The position numbers and the translations under genes were made by a program. A stretch of 43,571 bases of DNA from Natronoarchaeum rubrum (GTDB lineage: Archaea; Halobacteriota; Halobacteria; Halobacteriales; Natronoarchaeaceae). Where the stretch lies: the NCBI RefSeq assembly GCF_024494695.1, contig NZ_JANHDP010000010.1:1-43571 (forward strand), written 5' to 3'. The notes below the pieces were generated by a model. That model was given only the letters and a program-made list of their open reading frames with translations, searched no databases and was not told the DNA's origin. This document shows, in pieces, positions 16,466-24,008 of the stretch (position 1 is its first letter; each line of letters opens with the position of its first letter).

Positions 16466-16768
16466 ATGACGCACAGCACTCAGAGCGTCGAGCGTGAGAG
16501 CGGCGGGTCGACGGCGGTCGTGTTCCACACGATCGACGTCACGTCGCTCGACAGCGCCGGCGCCGAAACCTACGATCCGAGCACCGAGGTCGGGCTCGAC
16601 ACCGACCACACCGGCGGCATCTCCGTCGTCGGCCAGGAGGACGCGACGAATCTCGTCCGCTGGGACCACATCAACGAACAGCTCGCAGTCGTCGCCGTCG
16701 CCGACGGGACCGACGTCACCAGCGGCACGGACGTCGGCGAGGTCCGGCTCAAGGTCGAGGGGATCTGA
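16466..16768 (+). CDS. Small structural protein, likely capsid decoration
   Basis: A 100-aa, beta-rich protein directly downstream of the capsid gene, with GAGGTGA overlapping the capsid stop as ribosome binding site. Alternating Val/Ile/Thr strands such as L-A-V-V-A-V-A-D-G and V-R-L-K-V-E-G-I suggest a compact sandwich. A head-stabilising decoration protein would fit its place and size, but no family is recognised. Confidence 0.8.
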   Translation: MTHSTQSVERESGGSTAVVFHTIDVTSLDSAGAETYDPSTEVGLDTDHTGGISVVGQEDATNLVRWDHINEQLAVVAVADGTDVTSGTDVGEVRLKVEGI

Positions 16769-16771
16769 GCC

Positions 16772-17047
16772 ATGCGCGTCGAGCACCCACGCGCCGGTGA
16801 CGGGCCGGGCACGCCGCCGGCGGCGGTCGGCGTCAACGGCGAGGCCGTCCCGGTCGACGAAGACGGCACGTTCGCGGTGCCCGACGACGCGCACTCGTGG
16901 CTCGGCCGCTTCGCTGCGGCCTACGACGCCTCGGTTGACGACCTCGTCGCTGGCGAGCGGTGTGATGTCGTGATGAGCAACGACGAGGTCTGCGGACGCG
17001 AACTACCGTGTCCGTACCACAACGACGACGAAGGCGAGGAGGAGTAA
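16772..17047 (+). CDS. 91-aa protein with C-terminal zinc motif
   Basis: Residues 15-60 carry a short strand-rich segment (A-A-V-G-V-N-G-E-A-V-P-V-D) and W-L-G-R-F-A-A-A-Y-D. The C-terminus holds E-R-C-D-V-V, V-C-G-R and L-P-C-P-Y-H, which could form a zinc knuckle. Its place between decoration and connector genes suggests a head-completion accessory (inference). Confidence 0.78.
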   Translation: MRVEHPRAGDGPGTPPAAVGVNGEAVPVDEDGTFAVPDDAHSWLGRFAAAYDASVDDLVAGERCDVVMSNDEVCGRELPCPYHNDDEGEEE

Positions 17048-17050
17048 CCC

Positions 17051-17785
17051 ATGCCCACTGGCTACTGTACTGTCGACGACGTCCGCCGGACGCTCCAAGA
17101 GACTGGGTTCACCGGCGCGCTCGGCGAGGACTCCAACCAGGCGGTCGTTAACAAGATCGCCAGCCAGACGCCGTGGCTGCGGTCGAAGACAAGCCGGCAC
17201 TGGTACGAGCCCGGCGGCGTCACTGGCGACACGCAGGACCTCGTCCCGACCGCTCCGCGAACGCATGGGCCCGAGGAGGGCGACATCCCGTCGACGCCGC
17301 ACCCGCAGCACTCGACGCTGTTCGACGCCGACCGTGGCCGCTATCCGCTGCGGATGGTCGGCCCCTACACTCGGATCCGGCTCGACAAGCACTACGTCGA
17401 CACGCTCACCAAGCTCGAGGTCCGCGACGCCGGCGGGTCATACACGGACTGGATCGCTGACAGCACCAAGCAGGAGGGCGAAGACTACCGGCTCTACGTC
17501 GAGCCAGGGACGACGTCCAGCCCGTCCTACATCGACCTCCGCGTGAGTTCGCTGCCGGCGCTGCGCCACTACGACGGCGCCGTGCGCGTCACCTACGACT
17601 ACGGCGCCGAAGGGCTCTCGCGGACCATCCGTGAAGCGGTCGCGATGCGGACGGCCGCCGAACTGCTCGCGCCGGACGACGAGGCGAATCTCGGCATCCC
17701 CGAGAACGCCAACCTGCAGACGATCGAGACGAAAGTCCAGGCGCTCGAACGGCAGGCCGAGGAGAAGCTGGAGCCCTACCTATGA
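17051..17785 (+). CDS. Head-tail adaptor (connector) protein
   Basis: A 244-aa protein in the position of HK97 gp6/SPP1 gp15 adaptors. The N-terminus Y-C-T-V-D-D-V-R-R-T-L and the helical stretch Q-A-V-V-N-K-I-A-S-Q-T-P-W-L match the helix bundle of phage adaptors that dock on the portal. The middle insert (about 75-170) is beta-rich and longer than in bacterial examples. The C-terminal helices include I-R-E-A-V-A-M-R-T-A-A-E-L-L. It would close the DNA exit and join head to neck. Confidence 0.72.
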   Translation: MPTGYCTVDDVRRTLQETGFTGALGEDSNQAVVNKIASQTPWLRSKTSRHWYEPGGVTGDTQDLVPTAPRTHGPEEGDIPSTPHPQHSTLFDADRGRYPLRMVGPYTRIRLDKHYVDTLTKLEVRDAGGSYTDWIADSTKQEGEDYRLYVEPGTTSSPSYIDLRVSSLPALRHYDGAVRVTYDYGAEGLSRTIREAVAMRTAAELLAPDDEANLGIPENANLQTIETKVQALERQAEEKLEPYL

Positions 17786-18258
17786 GCGCCAGCGACACCA
17801 GAGCCGCGGCGTCGTTTTCCGTCTCGGGCCCTGAACCCGCGCTCGACGACGCCGAACGCCGGCTCGTCGGCGAGTCTCGGCCGCTCGTCTACCAAGCGAT
17901 GCGGATCTCGCACGGGACGCTCCGCTCGTACGCGTCGCGGACCGACTACGACGTCGAGGCGATCGTCGACTCGTTCGAGCAGCCGGAGATCTCCCGCTCG
18001 GACACGGAGCTGACCGTGACCTGGGCGTGGGATCACCCGGCGGCCGTTTTTATGAACAATGGCACCAGCGATCACACGATCCACGGCGACCCTGTCCTCT
18101 CGTTTATCTGGGAGGACCCGCCGGCGGACGCTCGCGAGCGGTGGCCCGAGGAGGGCGATGGCGTGCGCGTGTTCACGGACGAGGTCAGCGTCTCGGGGCT
18201 ACCCGAGTCGCGGTTCGTCCAGGCCGGCCTCAACTGGCTCCGGCAGGAGGTGAGCTAA
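17782..18258 (+). CDS. Neck / head-closure protein (gp10-like)
   Basis: A 158-aa protein starting by ATGA overlap with the adaptor. It has an N-terminal helical part and a later strand-loop region A-W-D-H-P-A-A-V-F-M-N-N-G-T-S-D-H-T-I-H-G, which resembles the HK97 gp10/minor-tail pattern in which a membrane-like F-x-x-x-G-T precedes an H-x-I-x-G turn. Gene order (adaptor, gp10-like, terminator, tail tube) agrees. Assembly at the neck is the expected role. Confidence 0.72.
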   Translation: MSASDTRAAASFSVSGPEPALDDAERRLVGESRPLVYQAMRISHGTLRSYASRTDYDVEAIVDSFEQPEISRSDTELTVTWAWDHPAAVFMNNGTSDHTIHGDPVLSFIWEDPPADARERWPEEGDGVRVFTDEVSVSGLPESRFVQAGLNWLRQEVS

Positions 18259-18261
18259 CCG

Positions 18262-18762
18262 ATGGTTCAGGACGAAGTGACGTGGGTCCTTCAGACGATC
18301 AAGTCCAACTGGCCTGGGTCCTCGTTCCCCAGCACCCTCGCGCGGATCAACCGCGACGAGCCGGAGATCCTCGAAACCGACGATCGAAAGCGCTCGCTTG
18401 AACTGGAGGAGTGGAACGCGATCGGCGCGTCGCTGGCTGACCGCCAGTCCTCGCCCATCGGAACGGAATACGACAAGCGCGTCGAGACGACGATCTCCTG
18501 CCGGCTCGAGGGACTCCACGCCGACGAGTGGGGCCAGGTCGATTCAGCGGCGGAGTTCGAGCAGTTGGTCCGGTACGTCCAGCACGCGCTCGACATCGAG
18601 CGGTCCTATCCGACTGTCAACGACGTCGACTCGGACGACATCGGCTCGGTCGCGTACCACACGCTGGTTGTTGAGAACGAGACCGACCTGAGCGACGACA
18701 ACAAGGATTACTTCCGGCGCGACTGGGACGTGCGGCTGATCGGCTACGCATCCCTACCCTGA
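18262..18762 (+). CDS. Tail terminator / completion protein
   Basis: A 166-aa protein behind a perfect GGAGGTGA eight bases before the ATG. Helix V-L-Q-T-I-K-S-N-W opens the protein and a beta region near R-V-E-T-T-I-S-C-R-L-E-G follows; W-D-V-R-L-I-G-Y ends it. This alpha-beta layout and the position immediately before the tail tube gene match phage tail terminators (lambda gpU/HK97 gp10-11 group). Assignment is by order and general pattern, not a clear motif. Confidence 0.7.
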   Translation: MVQDEVTWVLQTIKSNWPGSSFPSTLARINRDEPEILETDDRKRSLELEEWNAIGASLADRQSSPIGTEYDKRVETTISCRLEGLHADEWGQVDSAAEFEQLVRYVQHALDIERSYPTVNDVDSDDIGSVAYHTLVVENETDLSDDNKDYFRRDWDVRLIGYASLP

Positions 18763-18775
18763 GAGTGATACAACC

Positions 18776-18811
18776 ATGATTCGATACGACACTAACGGAG
18801 GAACAGCATGA
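18776..18811 (+). CDS. Possible 11-aa leader ahead of the tail tube gene
   Basis: Twelve codons starting in the usual ACCATG context, containing the GGAGG ribosome site (18797-18801) of the tail tube gene, with its stop overlapping the tail tube ATG. It may be a coupling peptide or chance. Confidence 0.25.
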   Translation: MIRYDTNGGTA

Positions 18812-19734
18812 CGGGCGGGGGAGCGGCGTCTCTCGCGTTCGGCAAAGAGCAGAGCTTCAAGGGCTCGCTGGTCGACAGCGACTCCGACAGCAACCCGGAC
18901 TACTGGCAGTTCGGGCGCGACGCCAGCGTCACCGAGCTCGAACTCGACCGGGCGCTCCAAGAGCTGACCGAAGCCGACGAGGCCGAGTACGTCGAGTCGG
19001 TCGCGGGCAACCTCGAGGGCGCGTTCGCTGTCGAGGCCGTGATCTCCTCGGATGTCCACGGCGACGTGGAGGATCTCGTCTTCAACGACGGCGGCACGGG
19101 CTTCACGCCCGGTCGTGCGGCGAGCGGCCGCGTCTTCGCCGGGATCAACTACCTCGACGGGACTGCCGAGCGCGAACTGATCGGCTGTGTCCCGCTCGAC
19201 TACTCGGTCAGCTACGAGCAGGGCGAACCGGTCTCGTACACGCTCTCGATGGCCTACGCTGACGAGAAGCTCGACACGTCGATCACGCCGTCGTCGATCA
19301 ACTCGGTCAGTGACGGCACGTCGGCGATGTTCCACGGCGTCACGCTCGACATCGACGGGACGACCGTGACGAAACTGCAGTCGGCCGAGCTCTCGATCAG
19401 CAACATCAGCCGGTTCCAGTGGGGCGCCAGCCACACGGCGGTCGACGCCGTCCTCGCGCGGCCCCAGACCGAGCTGACCGTCGACGCGATCCTCACCGGC
19501 CCGAGCCGCACCGAACTCGCGTACGGCAGCGCCGATGCGACCGAGACGGCGGCCCGGATGAACAGCGTCTCGGCGTCGTTCGATGTCGCCGTCGACGGCA
19601 CGAGCGTCTCGGCGTACAACCTGCCGAAGGTCAAGCCGAACACGCACTCGTGGAACGACCTGATCACGGACGGCGACACGGACACAACCGACTCGACGAC
19701 GTTCAACGTCAACGGCGGGGTGACCGTCGCGTAA
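18808..19734 (+). CDS. Major tail (tube) protein
   Basis: A 308-aa, Ser/Thr/Asp-rich beta protein behind GGAGG six bases upstream. Its place between the tail terminator and the tail chaperone is that of the tube protein in siphoviruses. Repeated strand pairs (A-V-E-A-V-I, Y-S-V-S-Y, G-V-T-L-D-I-D-G, A-E-L-S-I-S-N-I-S) fit the beta-sandwich tube fold, probably with an added C-terminal Ig-like domain because the usual core is about 150-200 residues. It polymerises into the tail tube. Confidence 0.83.
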   Translation: MTGGGAASLAFGKEQSFKGSLVDSDSDSNPDYWQFGRDASVTELELDRALQELTEADEAEYVESVAGNLEGAFAVEAVISSDVHGDVEDLVFNDGGTGFTPGRAASGRVFAGINYLDGTAERELIGCVPLDYSVSYEQGEPVSYTLSMAYADEKLDTSITPSSINSVSDGTSAMFHGVTLDIDGTTVTKLQSAELSISNISRFQWGASHTAVDAVLARPQTELTVDAILTGPSRTELAYGSADATETAARMNSVSASFDVAVDGTSVSAYNLPKVKPNTHSWNDLITDGDTDTTDSTTFNVNGGVTVA

Positions 19735-19737
19735 CCC

Positions 19738-20259
19738 ATGCCTCTCAGAACTGAAACCTATGACTTCGACGAGGAGGAGCAGCGCCTCGAAGACAAACTC
19801 GACGAGCTGGACGACGTCCTCGACGACGTCGACGACGCCGACATCCGGCAGCGCTTCGAGAACGAGCGGCCGCAACTGCGGGCGCATCTCGAGGGCGTCC
19901 GCTGGGCCCGTGACGAGGCGTACGACGCCGAGTACGCGCCCATGTGGGACGCCGACGTCGACGCCGTCACGTTCGGCGGCCTGACTGGCGGCGAGTTCGG
20001 TGCCCTCGAGGACGACGTCGGCGAGCACGGCGGCGGCAGCGGCGCCGTCCGCGTCTACCAGGTCGCCAAGGGCACGGTCGAGGCGCCCTACGTCGACGAC
20101 AGCATGGGTGACGACGAGCGCATCGGCACGGTGTCGCAGCTGCCGGTCGCCTATCTCAAGTGGGCTCGGGACCGCATCGACGCCCTGACTGGTGTCGGGG
20201 GAAACGGAGAGATGAGCTTCAGAGCGCTCTACGAGGAGATCGTCGAGAACTCTCAGTAG
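19738..20259 (+). CDS. Tail assembly chaperone, upstream (G-like) protein
   Basis: A 173-aa, strongly acidic protein with a coiled-coil-like start (about 8-65), between tail tube and tape measure. This is the position of lambda gpG-type chaperones that coat the tape measure during tail assembly. Near its end (codon 155-156) the message carries GGGAAAC in the right phase for a -1 slip into the downstream frame, as in the G-GT pair. Reading without slippage ends at 20259 after V-E-N-S-Q. Confidence 0.85.
   Translation: MPLRTETYDFDEEEQRLEDKLDELDDVLDDVDDADIRQRFENERPQLRAHLEGVRWARDEAYDAEYAPMWDADVDAVTFGGLTGGEFGALEDDVGEHGGGSGAVRVYQVAKGTVEAPYVDDSMGDDERIGTVSQLPVAYLKWARDRIDALTGVGGNGEMSFRALYEEIVENSQ
20199..20205 (+). 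promoter_or_regulatory. Programmed -1 frameshift site GGGAAAC
   Basis: The heptamer is read G|GGA|AAC in the 0 frame, which is the canonical X XXY YYZ phase, and re-pairs as GGG|AAA after a -1 slip. It differs only in the last base from the lambda G-T site GGGAAAG. It lies 55 bases before the 0-frame stop, inside the overlap with an open -1 frame. A palindrome AGAGCGCTCT (20221-20230) lies 15 bases downstream and may add structure. Confidence 0.8.
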
Positions 20260-20393
20260 ACGCTCGCGCTGATCTGCTCATCGGCGTCGCCGGTGTCTGT
20301 GGCATCTCGCCCCGTGAGGCACGGCAGTGCTCGGTGCGCGATCTGGAGCTGATCGAGATCGTCGCCCAGCGGCTGTACGGCGTCAGCGAGTGA
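20205..20393 (+). CDS. Tail assembly chaperone, frameshift (T-like) extension
   Basis: A -1 frame of 62 codons that has no plausible start of its own: no ribosome site and no ATG near the end of the upstream gene. After slippage at 20199-20205 it would be joined to the first 156 residues to give a fusion of about 218 aa. The extension is helical, with A-D-L-L-I-G-V-A-G-V-C-G and L-E-L-I-E-I-V-A-Q-R-L-Y-G, which resembles the T domain of bacterial phage chaperones that recruit tail tube subunits. The frame is well conserved in codon style (high GC third positions), supporting translation. Confidence 0.72.
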   Translation, partial: RRDELQSALRGDRRELSVDARADLLIGVAGVCGISPREARQCSVRDLELIEIVAQRLYGVSE

Positions 20394-20406
20394 CGTTTGA
20401 CAGTAG

Positions 20407-20413
20407 TTTTAAC
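20407..20413 (+). promoter_or_regulatory. TATA box, leaderless promoter of 20438 gene
   Basis: TTTTAAC centred 28 bases upstream of the ATG, in an AT-rich patch within a GC-rich operon. This is the standard haloarchaeal distance for a transcript that starts at or next to the start codon. It gives the membrane-protein gene expression independent of the tail operon. Confidence 0.72.
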
Positions 20414-20437
20414 ATATCTCACAATCGAGTTGAAGGC

Positions 20438-20896
20438 ATGGGACTTGATGAGCTATCGACGGAACAGCAACTCGGCTTAGTCGGGGCTGCTGCGATCGTC
20501 GTCGGGGCGTTCCTGCCGTGGCTCGAGGCGTCGATCGCTGGCACCACGATCACCAGAACCGGCATCAACCACGATGGCATTGTCACGCTGGCCCTCGGCT
20601 TCGCCGCGATCGTCGTGATCGCGTTTGCCGAGTGGCGCGATGCGATCAAAGGACTCATGCTCGCACTCGGCGGCCTCGTCTCTGCGATGGCGGCCGTCTA
20701 TATCGCCGATCCGCTGATCTTCGGCTATGAAGGCCCCGAAGCACAGCGCCAACTCGCCGAATCCACGATCAGTGCGGGATCCGGTCTCTACGTCACGCTG
20801 CTCGGCGGTTTGCTGCTGGTATTTGCCAGCGCGATTGCACTGAACGACTCGCTAACGGGCGACTTCGCGGCGCCGGCGACCGACGTCGACGAATAG
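20438..20896 (+). CDS. Four-helix membrane protein (moron-like cassette)
   Basis: A 152-aa protein with hydrophobic segments at about 12-32, 47-63, 70-88 and 112-132 and an acidic cytoplasm-type tail. The ATG at 20438 is chosen over upstream in-frame codons because a TATA box lies 28 bases before it. It has its own terminator-like hairpin and T run after the stop, and a visibly lower GC content than the tail genes around it. Between tail chaperone and tape measure a membrane protein is out of place for virion assembly; an inserted unit acting in the host envelope (for example exclusion of other viruses) is plausible but unproven. Confidence 0.83.
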   Translation: MGLDELSTEQQLGLVGAAAIVVGAFLPWLEASIAGTTITRTGINHDGIVTLALGFAAIVVIAFAEWRDAIKGLMLALGGLVSAMAAVYIADPLIFGYEGPEAQRQLAESTISAGSGLYVTLLGGLLLVFASAIALNDSLTGDFAAPATDVDE

Positions 20897-20897
20897 C

Positions 20898-20925
20898 CCG
20901 CCGACGCGGCGGCAGGCGCCCTTTT
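20898..20925 (+). terminator. Hairpin plus T run after membrane protein gene
   Basis: CCGCCG-ACG-CGGCGG (20898-20912), a six-base-pair GC stem, starts one base after the stop codon and is followed by TTTT at 20922-20925. Archaeal termination depends mostly on T runs, so four T is weak but consistent. Confidence 0.5.
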
Positions 20926-20944
20926 CAGACGGACAACGATAACC

Positions 20945-22189
20945 ATGACAGAATTTTCCACAGAGGCACAGCTGTCGTTCAGCGACTCGTCGCTTCAGAG
21001 CGCGAGCCGGCAGCTCCAACGCGAGTTGAGTACGACGATCAACGTGGAGACGGATGGCCCACGCGGCGGCCAGCAGGGCGGTATGAGTGTCGCCGCGGCT
21101 GCCGCCGGCGGCTCGCTCGGAGGGGCTGACACGCTCGAAGAGACGGTCCAGTTGGACCAGGAGCGCAACGTGATGCTCTCCGAGCTCCTCGACGCCACCG
21201 AACGCTCCGGTGGCGGTGGCGGAGGAGGCGGCAGCGCTGTCGGTGACCTGCTCACCCTTGGCAGCGTCGCGACGCTGTTCTCTGGAACGAGCATCGCCTC
21301 GCTAATTGCGCCTGCGAGTCTGACATCGCTGGTGACGAGAGTGTCTGCGTCAGCGCTCCTCAAGGGTGCCGTCGGAGCGGGGACGCTCGTCACCGGAGGG
21401 ATCATAGTCAAGAACTTGCTCGAGGGCGATGTCGCCGCGTCAGACATCATTAGCCCCCTCAACAATCTTGGCGATCTCGTCGCCGGCCCTGTGCCGCTTC
21501 CGGACCTCGTCGAAACCGGCGTCGGGTTAGGAGCGTTCATCGCTGGCGGCGTCTCGATCGGGTCGCTTATTTCTGGGTCGTTGAGTGGGACGGCGTTAGG
21601 TGGGCTGCTGGGGACTGTCAGCATGGGATCGCTACTTGTTCCGCTCGCGGTTGGAGGTGCCACGCTCGCGACGTTCTTGGGCACCGTAAAACTCAGCAAG
21701 ATCCTCGTCGACGACTACAACCTCTCGGACAAAGTCTTCGACAACGAAAGCCCGACCGCCAATGAGGTTGCCCGTGGTGACCCAGATCGGACCGAGGAGC
21801 AAGGCGACGTCTGGCGAGACACGAACCGCCCCGGACCGAACAACGTCGACGGCTTTGAGAGCGGCCCTTCGGCCGGTGAGATCGCAGACGCGAAAGCCGA
21901 CGCGGCATCGGTCGACATCCCGGACTACGGCAGTCGCGCGCCCAGCCAAGAAGACATCGCTGAGTGGTACGATTCTTCGATGCCGTCGTCGGACAGCAAC
22001 AAAAGCAGTGGCAACGCCAGTACCTCCAACCAGGCGCGCGACCGGTCGGGTGGCGACACGAAGGTCGACTACACGGCGAACATCAACGCCGACCTCTCGT
22101 CGGTCGAGCGCAAGCTCAACCGCGATCTCCGGCAGTTCAAACAGCGGGTCGAGAAGCTCGAAAAGGGGCTCCAAGGAGGTCGCCGATGA
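20945..22189 (+). CDS. Tail tape measure protein (short)
   Basis: A 414-aa protein with a charged helical N-terminus, a Gly run of eight (about residue 90), a long hydrophobic Gly/Ala/Leu-rich middle (about 95-265) that can span membranes, and a polar C-terminus ending in a coiled-coil-like K-R/E-K-L-E-K region. Hydrophobic middle, Gly-rich turns and location after the chaperone are tape-measure hallmarks. At roughly 0.15 nm per residue, a rule from bacterial siphoviruses, the length predicts a tail of about 60 nm. The ATG follows the AACC context; no strong ribosome site. Confidence 0.78.
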   Translation: MTEFSTEAQLSFSDSSLQSASRQLQRELSTTINVETDGPRGGQQGGMSVAAAAAGGSLGGADTLEETVQLDQERNVMLSELLDATERSGGGGGGGGSAVGDLLTLGSVATLFSGTSIASLIAPASLTSLVTRVSASALLKGAVGAGTLVTGGIIVKNLLEGDVAASDIISPLNNLGDLVAGPVPLPDLVETGVGLGAFIAGGVSIGSLISGSLSGTALGGLLGTVSMGSLLVPLAVGGATLATFLGTVKLSKILVDDYNLSDKVFDNESPTANEVARGDPDRTEEQGDVWRDTNRPGPNNVDGFESGPSAGEIADAKADAASVDIPDYGSRAPSQEDIAEWYDSSMPSSDSNKSSGNASTSNQARDRSGGDTKVDYTANINADLSSVERKLNRDLRQFKQRVEKLEKGLQGGRR

Positions 22190-22794
22190 CGTGGGTCAAA
22201 CCCCAGGTGACGATCTCGAACGCCCAGATCGCCGGCGAGACCGTCACGGGGACGTTCGTCTTCCCGAGCAACGTCCTCGTTGAGTTCGAGACGCGCACAC
22301 AGGAGTTTTTCCAGAGCGAGGGCACCACGCCGGTGATCGCGTCGACGGTGCTCGACTGGTTCGGCCAGCAGAGCGACGAGGACATCGACGGCGAGGGGCT
22401 GCGCCAGGAGTTGAGCTGGGACATCGGCGGCGGCGTCCACGCGATCACGATCGACTTCGCCGGCTACACTGGCTCGCCCCACCAGTGGGGCAACACTGGC
22501 GAGGGCGGCACGCCGGCGGACGCGACCGGCGAGGACGTCCACGCCCAGATGGCGGTTTTTGACAGATACTTGCAGACGGCGACGATCGACAGCAAGAATC
22601 CGGCCGTGCTGGAGGTCAGCGAGTACAGCAGCGACGCCGAGACGCGGTATGGCCCGCTGAACGTCGTCCCGGAGAACCCCAACGCCTTGTTCGACTCGAC
22701 TGAGGAGTCCAGCATCTACTCGGGCTCCGTGACGTGGGTCGAGACGCTCAGCCTCGACCAAGCGCTCGGCTCCGGCGGCCAGGAGGATCGATAA
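22186..22794 (+). CDS. Tail tip protein, 202 aa (distal tail-like)
   Basis: Starts at ATG 22186 behind GGAGGT six bases upstream and overlaps the tape measure stop. Beta-rich, with V-T-I-S-N-A-Q-I, V-H-A-I-T-I-D-F-A-G and a closing Y-S-G-S-V-T-W-V-E-T. Downstream of the tape measure, siphoviruses place the distal tail protein that caps the tube; size and strand content agree. No catalytic motif seen. Confidence 0.78.
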   Translation: MTWVKPQVTISNAQIAGETVTGTFVFPSNVLVEFETRTQEFFQSEGTTPVIASTVLDWFGQQSDEDIDGEGLRQELSWDIGGGVHAITIDFAGYTGSPHQWGNTGEGGTPADATGEDVHAQMAVFDRYLQTATIDSKNPAVLEVSEYSSDAETRYGPLNVVPENPNALFDSTEESSIYSGSVTWVETLSLDQALGSGGQEDR

Positions 22795-22795
22795 C

Positions 22796-23953
22796 ATGCC
22801 CGACAAGCGCCTGCATCACGTCCGCATCGGAGCGGACAGCCAACGGCCTGGCGAGTCGTCGTCGACGACCAACCTCGCTGCGCTGGGGATCCTCTCCGGC
22901 GGGTCAAGTGTGGAGTCGCTGTCGCTCGATCCCGGCCAGCGGCGACTCGAAGCGACGGTCAAGGGGACGTACGCGGAGATGGTCGCCTCGGAGATCGAGG
23001 AACTGTTCGCGGCGCCGCAGTTTGGGCCCGTCGTCTACTGTACGCCGAACGCCGAAGCGCCGGAGGACGGCTACTACGTCCTCGAGGACGGGACGTTCGC
23101 ACGCGCGAACACGCGGTCCGAGGAGGTCCAGCAGGTCGGCGGGACGATCCGCGAGGCCGGGACCAAGGGCGACGACTGGCGAGCGCTGCGGGCCTCGGAG
23201 TCGCAGGTTGAGCACGACGAGCAGTGGGGCAACAGCACCGCGGCGGTCGTGTCACTGCCGGCGGTCGCGACCAAAGTCCAGTGGCTCAACGAAGAGACGC
23301 GCGACCGCGCGCCGGCGTCGGCGGTCGCCGCGCGAACCGCGCAGTTCGGGGAGGTCGACGACTACAATCTCGCCGATGGCGAGGCCGCGGTCGGAGCGTC
23401 GAACCCGACGCTGATCTACGACCTCGACTACGCAGATGAGGTCAGCGTCGGCCAGCGCGTCTACGATACGCGAGGCTTCGCGAGCAAGTACGATACCAAC
23501 GGCGAACGTCGGTGGATGGTCGTCACTCGGCCACAGCATGACTTCGACGACGCGATCGTTCTGGACTCCGGCGCCCTCCGCCTCAAGCTCGACGAGGTGG
23601 GTCAGACGATCGCCGCCGAAGAGTGGGACGCCGGCAGCTCGTCCTGGACCAGCGTCTCGCTCACCAACGACTCGGCCTGGTCGCTGTTCGACGTCGACGT
23701 CGTCGAGATCGGGATGGTCCGCGCCGAGGCCCAGCTGACGTTCTCGGCCGGGTCGGATCTGTTCGCCCTGGACGCAATCGTCACGCGTGGCGCCGATGCC
23801 GTGCTGTTCGACAACCCACAGATCGACGAGGATGGCAATGGGCCAGCGACCCCGTCGGGTATCGTGGACTGGCTCGACCCGATCGCGGCGTCGACGCTGG
23901 TCGCGACGGGCGAGACGAAGGGCCTGGTCTCGCGGGATGACGTCCGCCGGTAG
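22796..23953 (+). CDS. Tail tip / baseplate protein, 385 aa
   Basis: Follows the previous stop by one base. It is beta-rich: an N-terminal part with R-L-E-A-T-V-K-G-T-Y-A-E-M-V, a Gly/Tyr-rich middle and a C-terminal beta half with A-I-V-L-D-S-G-A-L-R-L-K-L. A distal tail or receptor-platform role is inferred from order only. After its stop comes an independent promoter for the fibre gene, so the tail operon proper may end or pause here. Confidence 0.75.
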   Translation: MPDKRLHHVRIGADSQRPGESSSTTNLAALGILSGGSSVESLSLDPGQRRLEATVKGTYAEMVASEIEELFAAPQFGPVVYCTPNAEAPEDGYYVLEDGTFARANTRSEEVQQVGGTIREAGTKGDDWRALRASESQVEHDEQWGNSTAAVVSLPAVATKVQWLNEETRDRAPASAVAARTAQFGEVDDYNLADGEAAVGASNPTLIYDLDYADEVSVGQRVYDTRGFASKYDTNGERRWMVVTRPQHDFDDAIVLDSGALRLKLDEVGQTIAAEEWDAGSSSWTSVSLTNDSAWSLFDVDVVEIGMVRAEAQLTFSAGSDLFALDAIVTRGADAVLFDNPQIDEDGNGPATPSGIVDWLDPIAASTLVATGETKGLVSRDDVRR

Positions 23954-23979
23954 GGGCCGACCACGCGTTTGACACCATG

Positions 23980-23986
23980 CTTATTA
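23980..23986 (+). promoter_or_regulatory. TATA box, leaderless promoter of fibre gene
   Basis: CTTATTA centred about 26 bases upstream of ATG 24009, the expected distance for a leaderless haloarchaeal transcript. It supports the ATG at 24009, and therefore the Tat-lipobox N-terminus, as the real start. Confidence 0.75.
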
Positions 23987-24008
23987 CCAACCGCCAGACA
24001 GGCAGAAT

